Source of the DNA: VXLM01 sp965242665
Lineage (GTDB): Bacteria; Chloroflexota; Dehalococcoidia; Lucifugimonadales; VXLM01
Direction of reading: 5' to 3'
Length of the DNA stretch: 64,000 nt
NCBI GenBank assembly: GCA_965242665.1
Contig: OZ251484.1
Coordinates: forward strand, 3,224,001-3,288,000
Part shown: positions 53,714 through 63,006 of the stretch, piece by piece
Numbering within the stretch: position 1 is the stretch's first letter
Layout of the letters: every line of letters begins with the position of its first letter
Translations under genes and position numbers: made by a program
The notes under the pieces: generated by a model
Databases searched by the model: none
What the model was told of the DNA's origin: nothing
Seen by the model: the letters and a program-made list of their open reading frames with translations, nothing else

Positions 53714-55747
53714 TCACCAGAATGGCCACAGCCGCCTGCGGATCCTACGACCCAAGAACTCCTCGACCTCGCTCTGCTTCAAGCCGATCTGTCCGCCCAC
53801 CGACGTAGTATCGTCCAAGATCCAGTCGGGTATCTCGCTCCGAAGCCGGCTCGCTCCCATCTGCCCGGTTCCCACGACGACCATGCCGCCCGACATACTC
53901 CAAGCACCCTCCGGCGGCTTGCGGTCTTTCGTGTACTTGTCCCGGCTTAGCAGATTATCCAACACCTGGCGAGGCCTATCCCACGCGCGGTGCTGGTATT
54001 CCTCCAACGTCATAGGACTGCACCATTCTGGCATGACCTCACCTTCTGCCACATATTCTTGAAAGACCTCGCAGAGAACCGCGGACGACACCTCCAGTAC
54101 GTCAGCATCCGCGAGGTGACTTTGCCCCGACTCCCTAAGATATTCTATTTTCGTGACCATCCTCTTGAGATACTCTCGGTAGAGTGCCGTGGTCATCTTG
54201 TCCCGTATGCGGGCAATAGACCGTTGGAGCTCCCGCTTGACCCCTGGCTGGTCGCCTGGTAGCGACGTGCGCGTGTAGATCATCAGACACCGCTTGACGA
54301 TCTCGTCCTTGAAGTTGCGCGCCTCAGCGTTCATCGAGAGTGCAAAGCATGGATATTCCCGGTCGGTGATGTAGTCTTGCTTGATGACCTCTTCGGCGTG
54401 GCGGTTGAACCGATCCTTCGTGAGGTCGTCGAAGAAGACGGGCAGTCGCTTGAAGCTGCTTTGAAGTCCACGTAGGTTCGTGCGAGTGAAGTGCTCGGTG
54501 CCGACTCTACGAGGGTATGAGAACATGGACGTCATGAGAGTCTCGATGAGGCTTGTCTTGCCACAGTTACTAGAACCGTACAGCACGGCGAACATGGGTT
54601 GCTCGAAGCTGAAGTTGCCAGAGCGCAGAGCGAAGTTGCGGACGTCGCAAAGCAGGGGAGAGAAGTAGAACCAACTCATGAAAGTGAAGTAGTCCCGCTG
54701 CAACCGATGTACATCGCCCTTGAACCCATTTTCGTAGTTGCCAAAGAACTCTATCCAGCGTGCAACGTCTCCCCGCACCTCATCAGGATCCGTCTCGAGG
54801 CTCATGACCTCTCCCGACAGGTCAAAATTCCGCCCGTCATATGTGAGGTATACGTCCGTTTGCTCATTGCTCTCATCTCGCCGAGACCGTGATATGCTAA
54901 TCGCCTGCTTGACGATGCGTTGAGTGATGACAACGTTTCCTTTCTTGTCGGGTCGCACGTCGCCCAGAGCCCTCCGTAGCGGGCCCGTCACCTTTACCAT
55001 CGTTTCGAGCACCTTCGGAAGCGAGAATTCGGACTCCTCCTCGTTCTCGGCAGGAACATAGATACGCACGTCCTGCTTATCTTCCCCAATCTCTTTGAAT
55101 GCAGGTATCTCTTCAACCGGAATGAGCTCCGCTGGAATTGGCTTGTTGCGTGGCGTCAGCCTGCTTGTGGCCACGCTTCGAATGGCTTCGTACTGCGCCG
55201 AGTAGTGCTTCCACGCGGCGTCATCGTTGTCGAATACGATGAGCGTCTCGGCTTGTCGTCCAGAGAACGCCGTTTCGGATAGGTTCGCCGAGCCAACCAC
55301 GACGCGCCTCAGATCGTCCCGCTCAAGCAGGTATATCTTGGCATGAGCGATTTTGTCCTTCACCACGAAGAAGCGCGCCGTATCCGCCGCAACCTGATCG
55401 AACAGGACCTGACGCCGCTCGTCGGACGTCTCCACGGCCACGAACGCCTTACTCAATTTTTCGTCCATGACTGTTTGGAATCCAAGTACATCCCCCAAAT
55501 CCGGTCGCAGGATACCCTCGTGTCCAAACACGCACTCGAAATCCTCGTACTCGAAATCTCGCAGCAAGCCCACGATCATTCGGATGCTGGCCGTGTACGT
55601 CAGCGCCTTCATCGACGCAAACCCAGCGAAGAGATTCTTGTCAAATCTCTCTATACTCTCGCTGCGAGACCGTACGATAGATAGCCTGGAGTCGCGAGTC
55701 AGGGAATCCGGGTCATCGAAGCCTAACCTATGCTGTTCCTGTGTCAT
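53714..55747 (-). CDS. PLD-nuclease and P-loop ATPase fusion protein
   Basis: A 677-residue protein. The N-terminal phospholipase D-like nuclease domain carries HxK (H135, K137 in AHAKIYLL) followed by GSAN at 152-155, one HKD-type half-site, so dimerisation would make a full active site. The C-terminal ATPase has Walker A YGSSNCGKTS near 388, Walker B LPVFFDDLT near 437, and a later SMNAEARNF / KRCLMIYTRT segment resembling AAA or SF3-helicase sensor regions. Likely a DNA-acting defence or plasmid-interference nuclease. ATG 55747 has gaggat upstream; an unbroken frame runs 36 codons further up. Confidence 0.75.
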   Translation of the reverse strand: MTQEQHRLGFDDPDSLTRDSRLSIVRSRSESIERFDKNLFAGFASMKALTYTASIRMIVGLLRDFEYEDFECVFGHEGILRPDLGDVLGFQTVMDEKLSKAFVAVETSDERRQVLFDQVAADTARFFVVKDKIAHAKIYLLERDDLRRVVVGSANLSETAFSGRQAETLIVFDNDDAAWKHYSAQYEAIRSVATSRLTPRNKPIPAELIPVEEIPAFKEIGEDKQDVRIYVPAENEEESEFSLPKVLETMVKVTGPLRRALGDVRPDKKGNVVITQRIVKQAISISRSRRDESNEQTDVYLTYDGRNFDLSGEVMSLETDPDEVRGDVARWIEFFGNYENGFKGDVHRLQRDYFTFMSWFYFSPLLCDVRNFALRSGNFSFEQPMFAVLYGSSNCGKTSLIETLMTSMFSYPRRVGTEHFTRTNLRGLQSSFKRLPVFFDDLTKDRFNRHAEEVIKQDYITDREYPCFALSMNAEARNFKDEIVKRCLMIYTRTSLPGDQPGVKRELQRSIARIRDKMTTALYREYLKRMVTKIEYLRESGQSHLADADVLEVSSAVLCEVFQEYVAEGEVMPEWCSPMTLEEYQHRAWDRPRQVLDNLLSRDKYTKDRKPPEGAWSMSGGMVVVGTGQMGASRLRSEIPDWILDDTTSVGGQIGLKQSEVEEFLGRRIRRRLWPFW

Positions 55748-55924
55748 GAGTCGATCCTCTCGTTTGACGGCGCGTTTGGTAGATTGGAGCTGCACATCGG
55801 ATGAGCCTTGCCTACTGATTCGAGTGTGGTCTTGACCAGCAACATTCTCTAGCAATGATTCGCAAGAATTCTCATCGGAGGCAACCGAACTCAGCTCCCT
55901 ATGTATGTCGGTCCGTCTAAAGTA

Positions 55925-56461
55925 TCACCCCTTCCGTGTACTGCCCCTCTCCCGCCACCGCCTCCGCGTAAGCGCCAGCGCTACGCACCCGCTCGCCGCA
56001 ACCACCAGCCCCGGACGCCACAGCGCCTCCTCATGCAGACTCGCGTTTCCAAACACTCCGATCACCCCCAACCCAAACAACGCCGCCTCCAGACACCCGC
56101 GCCCCAACTTCGCCCCCATGTACATGCACGCCGCTGCGCTCACTCCAATCCATACCATCGAAAACGTTGCAGACATCCGCCCCCAAGCGAGTACCGACAC
56201 CAGCGCGTAACCCGTCCAACCCGCAGGGAATAGGTCGAATGCAAGATGAACCGCAACTCCGATGCACGCTCCCATAGCCACCCATCGCAAGGGAATCGAC
56301 TCGCTCTCCGACGCAACCGCAAACAACACGATCGGCAGCAACGGCCCATGCGTGAGTATCGAGCGATGCTCCAACAGCCCAATACGCTGATCGACGTCCG
56401 GAAACCACACGCCCGCAGCGCACCCAATGAAGAATGCCATCAAACCGAGGACGTAATTCAT
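55925..56461 (-). CDS. DUF457-like membrane metal-dependent hydrolase (YdjM-like)
   Basis: A 178-residue membrane protein with about five helices. The metal-binding pattern PDVDQRIGLLEHRSILTHGP (residues 21-40) matches the DVD...HR..TH motif of YdjM-type hydrolases, which in E. coli are SOS-regulated. Role at the membrane is unknown. It is convergent with the PLD-ATPase's upstream region and divergent from the dehydrogenase at 56564. Confidence 0.72.
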   Translation of the reverse strand: MNYVLGLMAFFIGCAAGVWFPDVDQRIGLLEHRSILTHGPLLPIVLFAVASESESIPLRWVAMGACIGVAVHLAFDLFPAGWTGYALVSVLAWGRMSATFSMVWIGVSAAACMYMGAKLGRGCLEAALFGLGVIGVFGNASLHEEALWRPGLVVAASGCVALALTRRRWRERGSTRKG

Positions 56462-56563
56462 CCTTCCTCACTCCCACCTTCAGTGATGACGCAACCCTCT
56501 CCCGCTATTGTAAACTATTGAACGAGAAATCAACCGTCCGACGTGACCCACAAGGAGTATCCA

Positions 56564-57559
56564 ATGCCAACCGTAGTCTTCAGCGGCGACAATCCAAATC
56601 GCGCCAACGCCCCCGCTATCCGCTTGCTCGAAGGTTGCGGATTCGATGTCCGAGTCGTGAACGAGGAGCGATTCGGACAAGGGCTCCTGAGCGACGCCGA
56701 GGAGATCGAAACCCTCTCCGGAGCGGACGCCGTCGTCGCGTGGGGAGAGAGATACCCCTCGGCCGTTCTCAATGCACTGCCCAACCTGCGTGTAATCGCC
56801 CGCCTCGGAGTCGGCTTCGACAAGATTGACCTCAACGCAGCCACCAACCGCGGAATCGTCGTCACCATTACCCCAAACTCCAACCATGAAGCAGTCGCAG
56901 AGCACGCACTCGCCCTCATCATGGCCCTCGCCAAGAACCTGCCAACCGGAGACCGCGCCATGCGCGCCGGACAATGGCCAAACGCGCCGCGCAAGCCGAT
57001 CCGCAGCAGCACCCTCGGAATCGTCGGATTGGGGCGCATCGGACGCAGCCTCGCAGCGCGCGCGGCAACCATGCGAATGCGGGTCATTGCCGCCGAACTA
57101 TACCCCGACCAAGCATTCGTCGACGAGCACGGCGTGGAAATCGTCGACCTCGACTCCCTCCTCACTCGGTCGGACTACGTTAGCCTCCATTGCCCACTCA
57201 ACGATCAAACGCGCGGCCTGATGAACCGCAGGACTCTAGCAGCGATGAATCCCGATGCCTGCCTCGTCAACACCGCGCGCGGCGGACTCGTCGTCGAGCC
57301 AGATCTCATAGACGCCCTGGAATCAGGGCAGATCGCAGGCGCAGGATTGGACGTGTTCGAACAAGAACCAACGCCGCCAGACAACCCGTTGTACCGCCTC
57401 GATACGGTCGTCGTGTCGCCCCACATCGCCGGGAATGACGAACTCTCGATCGTGGAGATGGGCTTGGAAGCGGCGCAGTGCATCGTCGACCTCCGCGCCG
57501 GCCGATGGCCGGAAGGCTCCGTCGTCAATCGAGAAGTGAAGGCAGGTTGGCGCTGGTGA
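56564..57559 (+). CDS. D-isomer-specific 2-hydroxyacid dehydrogenase (phosphoglycerate dehydrogenase-like)
   Basis: A 331-residue NAD-dependent dehydrogenase. The Rossmann motif GLGRIG is near residue 153; the catalytic Arg is in NTARGG, Glu in DVFEQEP, and His in SPHIAG. It oxidises or reduces 2-hydroxyacids; the sequence fits 3-phosphoglycerate or glyoxylate/hydroxypyruvate use. ATG 56564 has aaggag nine bases upstream. Confidence 0.88.
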   Translation: MPTVVFSGDNPNRANAPAIRLLEGCGFDVRVVNEERFGQGLLSDAEEIETLSGADAVVAWGERYPSAVLNALPNLRVIARLGVGFDKIDLNAATNRGIVVTITPNSNHEAVAEHALALIMALAKNLPTGDRAMRAGQWPNAPRKPIRSSTLGIVGLGRIGRSLAARAATMRMRVIAAELYPDQAFVDEHGVEIVDLDSLLTRSDYVSLHCPLNDQTRGLMNRRTLAAMNPDACLVNTARGGLVVEPDLIDALESGQIAGAGLDVFEQEPTPPDNPLYRLDTVVVSPHIAGNDELSIVEMGLEAAQCIVDLRAGRWPEGSVVNREVKAGWRW

Positions 57560-57816
57560 CGGCGTGTATGCCTCGTTCGTCTATGTAGGCGGGCAGAGGA
57601 TCGGAAACGGCGTTGTCCCGCGCTCGTCCTTCTGGCAGCGAGCAGAGATGCCGCCAGCCTTGGAACTTTGCACGTGTTGGCGCTGAGCAAGTCTTGTTGC
57701 GCTTGATACTGGCTGCTTGCGGCGCAGCGTATCCCAGTCATTGAATGTCTGCGGAATCGAGATCCAAGGGGCTCGCAACCGTATACAGGATGCTTTGCGG
57801 TGAGACGTGACCGCAT

Positions 57817-58242
57817 CTAATTCGTAAAGCGGATGATCAGGGGAGCTATGATCGATGCGGCTGCCAGCGTCGCAATCACCCCAGCGAAGAGAAGGTAGCG
57901 AACTCCGTAATTCGACATCAGCGACGGGTCGTAATACTTGTCGACCTCGTTATCCCGATACATAGAGACCAGGCCGCTAATGAGGGTGTGTCGGTTTCGC
58001 CTGCCCATGATCAACGCCGTCACTGCGACGATGTTGAGCAATACCGTCATCGCGATGAATACGGCCAATAGGAGATCGTATGTGACCGCAGCCCCTTCTT
58101 CTTCCGTAGCTGCGGTGGACACGCCGGAGTTGATAGCGAGTACGATGAGGTTGAACACAATGGCAGTAAGCACGAAGATGGTGTCCGTGCGGCTGCTTTC
58201 GCTCAATTCGCGAACGATATGATCGTGGACTTGACCGAGCAT
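57817..58242 (-). CDS. Hypothetical three-helix membrane protein
   Basis: A 141-residue protein. ATG 58242 has GGAGG seven bases upstream. Hydrophobic segments lie at about residues 22-42, 55-78 and 115-138, with a basic loop (GRRNRHT) between the second and third. No family recognised. The 257 bp between the dehydrogenase stop and this gene's stop contain nothing identifiable. Confidence 0.7.
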   Translation of the reverse strand: MLGQVHDHIVRELSESSRTDTIFVLTAIVFNLIVLAINSGVSTAATEEEGAAVTYDLLLAVFIAMTVLLNIVAVTALIMGRRNRHTLISGLVSMYRDNEVDKYYDPSLMSNYGVRYLLFAGVIATLAAASIIAPLIIRFTN

Positions 58243-58401
58243 TTGCACTCCTCCGTTCATCGCAGAAGGCCGAACAGCCGAGAAACGGCCGGCGCGCCCC
58301 CCCAAGCTTCCATATAAGATGCCGCGATTCTATCAGAATGTCTCGGGTTGTGTAATGCCGTGAGGAAGCGCGCGCAGCGATGGACGGGAATACTTCACAA
58401 G

Positions 58402-59355
58402 TCAGAAGGGTAGGGCGCGCCCGATGCCCCGCTCGCACGCCACCTGATAGACGCGGATGCCTACCGCAATATCCTCGATCGCAAGCCCCTGCGACTCGAA
58501 CAGGGTTATATCGTCGTCACTGGCGCGGCCGTCGATTCTGCCTGCGACGATGTCGGACAGGTTGCGTACATGGTTCCACGTAGTGATGCCCCGGTCGATG
58601 GGATAGATCAAGTCCCCGCATTCGACCTTCGCGCCGTCGACGTCGTCCACTGCGATTACGCCCGCGCGGCGCACGACCTCGTAGTCGACCTCCTGCTTCA
58701 TCCAATGGTTGTTCCCAGCCGCGTTGACATGCGCCCCAGGCTTCAGCCACTCGCCCAGCAAGACTGGCTTGGTCGACGTTGTGATGACGTTGACGACGTC
58801 CGCGTCCTGGACGCACTCCTCGCCGCTGTCGACCGCGTGGACATCGATGCAGAGGCGGCGCTCCATCACCGACGCCAGCCGCTCGCGGTTCTCGCGCGTC
58901 CGCGAATATATCTTGGCACTGGTGATGTTCCGTACCTTGCAGACCGCCTCCAGCTGCGTGCTCGCCTGATACCCAGACCCGATCATGCCCACGGTGCCCG
59001 CATCCTCGCGCGCCATGTACTTGGCGGCAATCCCGCTCGCCGCCCCGGTGCGTATCTGCCCCATGTCGCTCGCCTCGATTACAGCCAGTATCTCGCTCGT
59101 GTCGACCGCGTGCAGATACACGAAGAACCGCGTGCGTCCGGACCCGACCCCGTAGGTCTTCAACCCCATGACGCCAAGTTCAGGGGCCGTCGCCGCCATG
59201 AAATTGAACGTTCCGCCGCCGTTCGGCAGCCGATGGCGGGGAAAGTTGAACGCCGCGCCTTTCGCCAGATGGACGAACCCCTCCTCCACCGCCTCCAACG
59301 CAGTGTCCATCGTCAAGACTTCCAAGACATCGTCTTCTGTGAGATACAGCGCCAT
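58402..59355 (-). CDS. Ornithine cyclodeaminase/mu-crystallin family protein
   Basis: A 317-residue protein of the OCD/mu-crystallin family. The substrate Lys/Arg segment is MGLKTYGVGSGRTRFFV and RTGAASGIAAKY; the NAD-binding loop is MIGSGYQASTQ. Family members reduce cyclic imino acids, cyclodeaminate ornithine or oxidise alanine-like substrates; the exact one is unknown. ATG 59355 (MALYLTEDDV) is preferred over the longer frame. Confidence 0.82.
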   Translation of the reverse strand: MALYLTEDDVLEVLTMDTALEAVEEGFVHLAKGAAFNFPRHRLPNGGGTFNFMAATAPELGVMGLKTYGVGSGRTRFFVYLHAVDTSEILAVIEASDMGQIRTGAASGIAAKYMAREDAGTVGMIGSGYQASTQLEAVCKVRNITSAKIYSRTRENRERLASVMERRLCIDVHAVDSGEECVQDADVVNVITTSTKPVLLGEWLKPGAHVNAAGNNHWMKQEVDYEVVRRAGVIAVDDVDGAKVECGDLIYPIDRGITTWNHVRNLSDIVAGRIDGRASDDDITLFESQGLAIEDIAVGIRVYQVACERGIGRALPF

Positions 59356-59436
59356 ACCTATTCCTATAATGCACGGCAGGGTTGGAGTGCGCCTTGATGA
59401 TAGCACGCGCACGGCGACGGGTTCAATAGCGGCGCG

Positions 59437-60219
59437 TCACCGAAGTGATTGGAACTTGGGGAGCAATCGCCCGAGTATTTGGAGTTTGTGAGCCGCATCG
59501 GGCATCTCTAACTCAATGCTGGCGTCCGATATGCTTCGAAGATAGCTCGATACTGAGAAGACCCAGAGGCTCGGGAACTCCTGCTCGTAAGGAGGCTTGG
59601 GCCATGTAGAAGGAAGTTCGAAGGGGCAATCGTAGGTAGGACTATCTATGCAAAAGAGATGTTCATCAGCCTTAGGTCCTATTGCTTCCCAGAAGATGAG
59701 CAATGGCCGGATATCATTGGCATAATCTTCCAGTCCGGAGGGGAGTTTCATTGGAACCAATACCTTTGCCATTTCCCCCTTTTCTTTAGCCCGTTCTTTC
59801 AGAGCGCGGCGCTCTGAGTCCCACCTCCACTCCCAACGCTTCTGCTTGTAGTCTGCCACTTCCCTGCAAGTTGCGCTAACGGGAAGTGTTTTGCCGCCGA
59901 CCGCGCGGGATGACCAATTCTTGATTTCCGTCTGAAAGACGGTCTTCCTCCCGTCGGAGCAGTCCACGACGATCCATCGATCCAGCCGCGGGCCGCATCG
60001 CTCGCCGGTGGTTACGGACTCTGGTCGGACGGTAACAGAGTGACACTTAGACTCCATATAGCGTCGAAAGCAGGCCGCGTTGAGATCCTCGCCAAACACG
60101 CCAACGATACCGCTCACATGTGATTTGCCGGTCGGGCCTGACGCCCAGTCTGACTTCTCGTCAAAGAAGCGGAGGATCTCTTGGACGTCTATCGTTACTA
60201 ATCCAGCTGTATCTGTCAT
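59437..60219 (-). CDS. Candidate PD-(D/E)xK nuclease
   Basis: A 260-residue protein. RLDRWIVVD at residues 78-86 and VFQTEIKNW at 95-103 place D80, E98 and K100 in the spacing of a PD-(D/E)xK active site (about 18 residues between the first Asp and the Glu). No methyltransferase is directly adjacent, but a type II pair starts 370 bp upstream on the opposite strand. Family otherwise unknown; it could be an orphan restriction or nicking enzyme. ATG 60219. Confidence 0.6.
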   Translation of the reverse strand: MTDTAGLVTIDVQEILRFFDEKSDWASGPTGKSHVSGIVGVFGEDLNAACFRRYMESKCHSVTVRPESVTTGERCGPRLDRWIVVDCSDGRKTVFQTEIKNWSSRAVGGKTLPVSATCREVADYKQKRWEWRWDSERRALKERAKEKGEMAKVLVPMKLPSGLEDYANDIRPLLIFWEAIGPKADEHLFCIDSPTYDCPFELPSTWPKPPYEQEFPSLWVFSVSSYLRSISDASIELEMPDAAHKLQILGRLLPKFQSLR

Positions 60220-60320
60220 TCGAGATTTCTTCTCCTGCCCCGCGCGTCCGTTCGGAGTCCCGTGTCCGGTATTGTACACTACCCAGACGAACCTCGGCTA
60301 GTGCGGCACGGAAGCGCAGC

Positions 60321-60493
60321 AGTCATTCCCACACCCACCCACGTCATTCCCGCACCCACCCACGTCATTCCCGCACCCACCCACGTCATTCCCGCACCCA
60401 CCCACGTCATTCCCGCACCCACCCACGTCATTCCCACACCCACCCACGTCATTCCCGCACCCACCCACGTCATTCCCGCGAAGGCGGGAATCT
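60321..60493. repeat. Array of seven 21-bp units ending in a full dRS3-like hairpin
   Basis: Seven exact-length 21-bp units (gtcattccc(g/a)cacccaccca-type) run 60321-60467, followed by a full hairpin at 60468-60493. The array lies in the 372-bp gap upstream of the methyltransferase. The sequence aaatcaaacggaacc about 25 bp downstream resembles the end of the element at 6646. Confidence 0.85.
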
Positions 60494-60591
60494 GCCCTCC
60501 GCATCCACCGCGCAAATCAAACGGAACCGCGGAGACGCCTAGACACAAGGCACGCGAAAGAGTACACTACGCAACCACTAGGAGTTCCCAA

Positions 60592-61758
60592 ATGGTCATC
60601 GCGGGAAAATACCGACGCATTGAGTTGGCGTCGTCTGGAACCGTGGACGCCGATGCGGACCGCGCGGTTGCCGCCCTCAACGACCGCTTCCACGCAGAGG
60701 ACTTCCACGTCATACGCAACGGCGGCGGCCTAGAGGTGTGGCTGCGGCAAGTCAGCATGGACGATCTGTCCGACGCCGTTGCCAGCGTCTCCCGCGAATA
60801 CGGCCACGGCCGCGTGATGGAGGAGATCGTCGAGGCGGTCGACGGCATCAGGAGCTACGGTCTCAACAGCGGCAAGAGGTTCTACGTCGGCTACAACGAC
60901 GAACGCAAGACGGTAGGGCGGAAGGCGAAGGAAAAGCGGCGCGGCAAGCATTATTACGCCAACGACCATGAATTCGACGGCGCGAACAACTCGCTGCCGG
61001 ACCACTTCACCGACCGAATCGTTTGCGGGGACAGCGAGGACGTCTTGAAGCAGCTTCCGGACAACTGCATAGACCTCGTGTTCACCTCGCCGCCGTACAA
61101 CTTCGGCTTGGACTATCAAGCCGTCGACGGCGACGCCGCAGACTGGGAGTCCTACTTCGCAAAGCTGTTCCGCATATTCGACGAGTGCATCCGCGTCCTC
61201 AAGTTCGGGGGACGCATCGCCGTAAACGTCCAACCCCTGTTCTCCGATTACGTCCCAAGCCACCACATCATCTCGAACTACTTCATCGAAAAGCGCCTCA
61301 TATGGAAGGGCGAAATTCTCTGGGAAAAGAACAACTACAACTGCAAGTATTCCGCCTGGGGAAGCTGGAAGAGTCCCTCCAGTCCGTACCTGAAATATAC
61401 ATGGGAGTTCTTAGAAGTCTTTTGCAAGGGTAGTCTGAAGAAGGAGGGCAGCCCAGACGACGCGGACATCGACGCCGAATCCTTCAAGGAATGGGTCGTC
61501 GCCAAATGGTCGATCGCTCCGGAGCGCAGAATGCGCGAACTCGGCCACCCGGCCATGTTCCCCGAAGAGCTGGCGCGTCGCGTGATGCTGCTGTTCAGCT
61601 TCCAAGGCGATGCAGTCCTCGACCCGTTCGCCGGCGTCGGCACAACCTGCGCCGCCGCCCTCCGCACCGGCCGCCGTTACCTCGGCGTGGACATCGTCCC
61701 CGAATACTGCACGGCAGCCGAGGCGAGGCTAGGGAATACGCAGCTGCAGGGATTGTGA
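60592..61758 (+). CDS. Type II DNA methyltransferase, beta class
   Basis: A 388-residue amino-methyltransferase. Catalytic motif IV TSPPYNF is at residues 165-171 and the AdoMet motif I DPFAGVGTT near 344-352, the order of beta-class N4/N6 enzymes. The N-terminal 130 residues form a variable, probably target-recognition region. ATG 60592 has aggag eight bases upstream; the longer frame begins inside the repeat array. A nuclease gene begins two bases after its stop. Confidence 0.9.
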   Translation: MVIAGKYRRIELASSGTVDADADRAVAALNDRFHAEDFHVIRNGGGLEVWLRQVSMDDLSDAVASVSREYGHGRVMEEIVEAVDGIRSYGLNSGKRFYVGYNDERKTVGRKAKEKRRGKHYYANDHEFDGANNSLPDHFTDRIVCGDSEDVLKQLPDNCIDLVFTSPPYNFGLDYQAVDGDAADWESYFAKLFRIFDECIRVLKFGGRIAVNVQPLFSDYVPSHHIISNYFIEKRLIWKGEILWEKNNYNCKYSAWGSWKSPSSPYLKYTWEFLEVFCKGSLKKEGSPDDADIDAESFKEWVVAKWSIAPERRMRELGHPAMFPEELARRVMLLFSFQGDAVLDPFAGVGTTCAAALRTGRRYLGVDIVPEYCTAAEARLGNTQLQGL

Positions 61759-61760
61759 CA

Positions 61761-62479
61761 ATGACAGCCTCAGATTTGCAAGTATCTCGTCAAGGCCTCA
61801 TTCGCTCGTACAACCTGCTGGTCGGGGTATTGAGGAAGAGGCGCTTGAGGATGAAGAACGGTCTTATGGCGGTGTGATACGCGCCGCCAAAGGCAAGTTG
61901 GTCGAGGAGATGTCCCTGCACATCGTTCGTCTGGCGTGGCGGGAATGCGGGGGAGGGCCCGGCCGTCTATCTTTCGGCGATGTCAAAACGTACCGCGTAC
62001 CAGTACAATCCGTCTACGTTGACCAGTTACCCGAGGACGTCAGAGCCCAGGTCAACGCCCGAAAGAACCAGTATTTCTATCGTGCAAAGGTGGATAGACA
62101 CGTTTTCGTGGACGGCGTATTCGTCATAGGTGTCGAATGTAAATCTTACACAGAGAACGCGATGCTAAAGCGTATTCTGGTGGACTTTCGTCTACTGAAG
62201 TCGCTTCACCCTGGTTTGGTGTGTTGCCTACTCCAGCTCGAAAGTATGTTGGGGGGAGACTACTCCGACCCGCTGGCAGACCCTCAAATCGGTAGTCCTG
62301 GTAGCCATACGCTGATGTCATACTTTCCTGAGGTTGAACTGAACATTATCACACTGCTGGAAGGGGAGAGGAACATCAAGCAACCCATACATCAGTCTGA
62401 TTATTTCAAAGAGCTCACGTCGGAGTCGTTGGATCTTGCTATCAAACGCTTCTCCGATTTTCTTATGCCATTCGTCTGA
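61761..62479 (+). pseudogene. Type II restriction endonuclease, split by a frameshift
   Basis: ATG 61761, two bases after the methyltransferase stop, starts a frame (MTASDLQVSRQGLIRSYNLL) that stops at 61877. The -1 frame then encodes IEEEALEDEERSYGG followed by 201 residues to 62479. Joining them needs one extra G in a run of four G near 61830. The downstream part has the PD-(D/E)xK core VFVDGVFVIGVECKS (D80, E88, K90). The pair is a type II restriction-modification system, currently lacking an intact nuclease unless slippage occurs; a separate GTG at 61874 might still make the truncated protein. Confidence 0.75.
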
Positions 62480-62568
62480 CTGGACGAGTGGGGTTGTACA
62501 GAATCTCCTCATACCATCTCCGCGCAACCGAATGTACAACCTGCGAACCTCTCCGACTCGACCGCGCG

Positions 62569-63006
62569 TTACTCGCTTCCTCTCCCATTGCCGTCCGACC
62601 CGTCGACGCTGGGCGGTTGAGTGACGCCTGGGGACTCCATCGCCTCCTTCACTGCAGGATTGGCCTCAATCCAATCTTGCCACTGCCGATGTACCTCCGC
62701 TCGCCGCTTCTCGATTGCCCTGCGGCGATCCTCTTGCACTTTCCGTATTTCGTTGTGAAGAAGCACGACTACCTCCACCAATCCGAGCGTTGTGAATGAC
62801 ACTACCGCCGAACCGAGCCCGACCGGACCCATGCCAGTCACTACTATGAACAAAACGTCTACCCAGCCAGTTGACTCTCCTATTGTACGGTAGACCAGAT
62901 ACCCGAGTCCAAGCACCGACTGAAGCGTGAACAGCGCGAGAAACCAGATCTTCCATGCAGATGGTAGGTACTGTTGACTTATGGTTGTTTTTGATTTCCA
63001 AGTCAA
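62569..63006 (-). CDS. Hypothetical membrane protein with a start inside a mobile-element end
   Basis: A 145-residue protein. Two hydrophobic segments (about residues 20-40 and 50-80) are followed by a charged coiled-coil (HNEIRKVQEDRRRAIEKRRAEVHRQW) and a low-complexity tail. Its first residues (TTG 63006) are encoded across the inverted-repeat end at 62967-62987. The original start was probably lost when the cassette inserted, so the present N-terminus is chimeric and expression is doubtful. Confidence 0.5.
   Translation of the reverse strand: MTWKSKTTISQQYLPSAWKIWFLALFTLQSVLGLGYLVYRTIGESTGWVDVLFIVVTGMGPVGLGSAVVSFTTLGLVEVVVLLHNEIRKVQEDRRRAIEKRRAEVHRQWQDWIEANPAVKEAMESPGVTQPPSVDGSDGNGRGSE
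62967..62987. mobile_element. Inverted-repeat end of the methyltransferase-HNH cassette, right copy
   Basis: The 21 bp match 52759-52779 exactly and are the reverse complement of 146-166 with one mismatch. The cassette body extends rightward beyond the window. The eight bases outside are agatggta. The far end is not visible. Confidence 0.85.

Noticed and set aside
60321..60493. CRISPR array
   Set aside because: The 21-bp units are directly contiguous with no spacers and end in a dRS3-like hairpin.
60262..60591. N-terminal extension of the methyltransferase with VIPAPTH repeats
   Set aside because: It is only translation of the 21-bp array; the ATG at 60592 has a good ribosome site.
62958..62966. 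Target duplication at the right cassette end
   Set aside because: Only one end is visible, so duplication cannot be judged.
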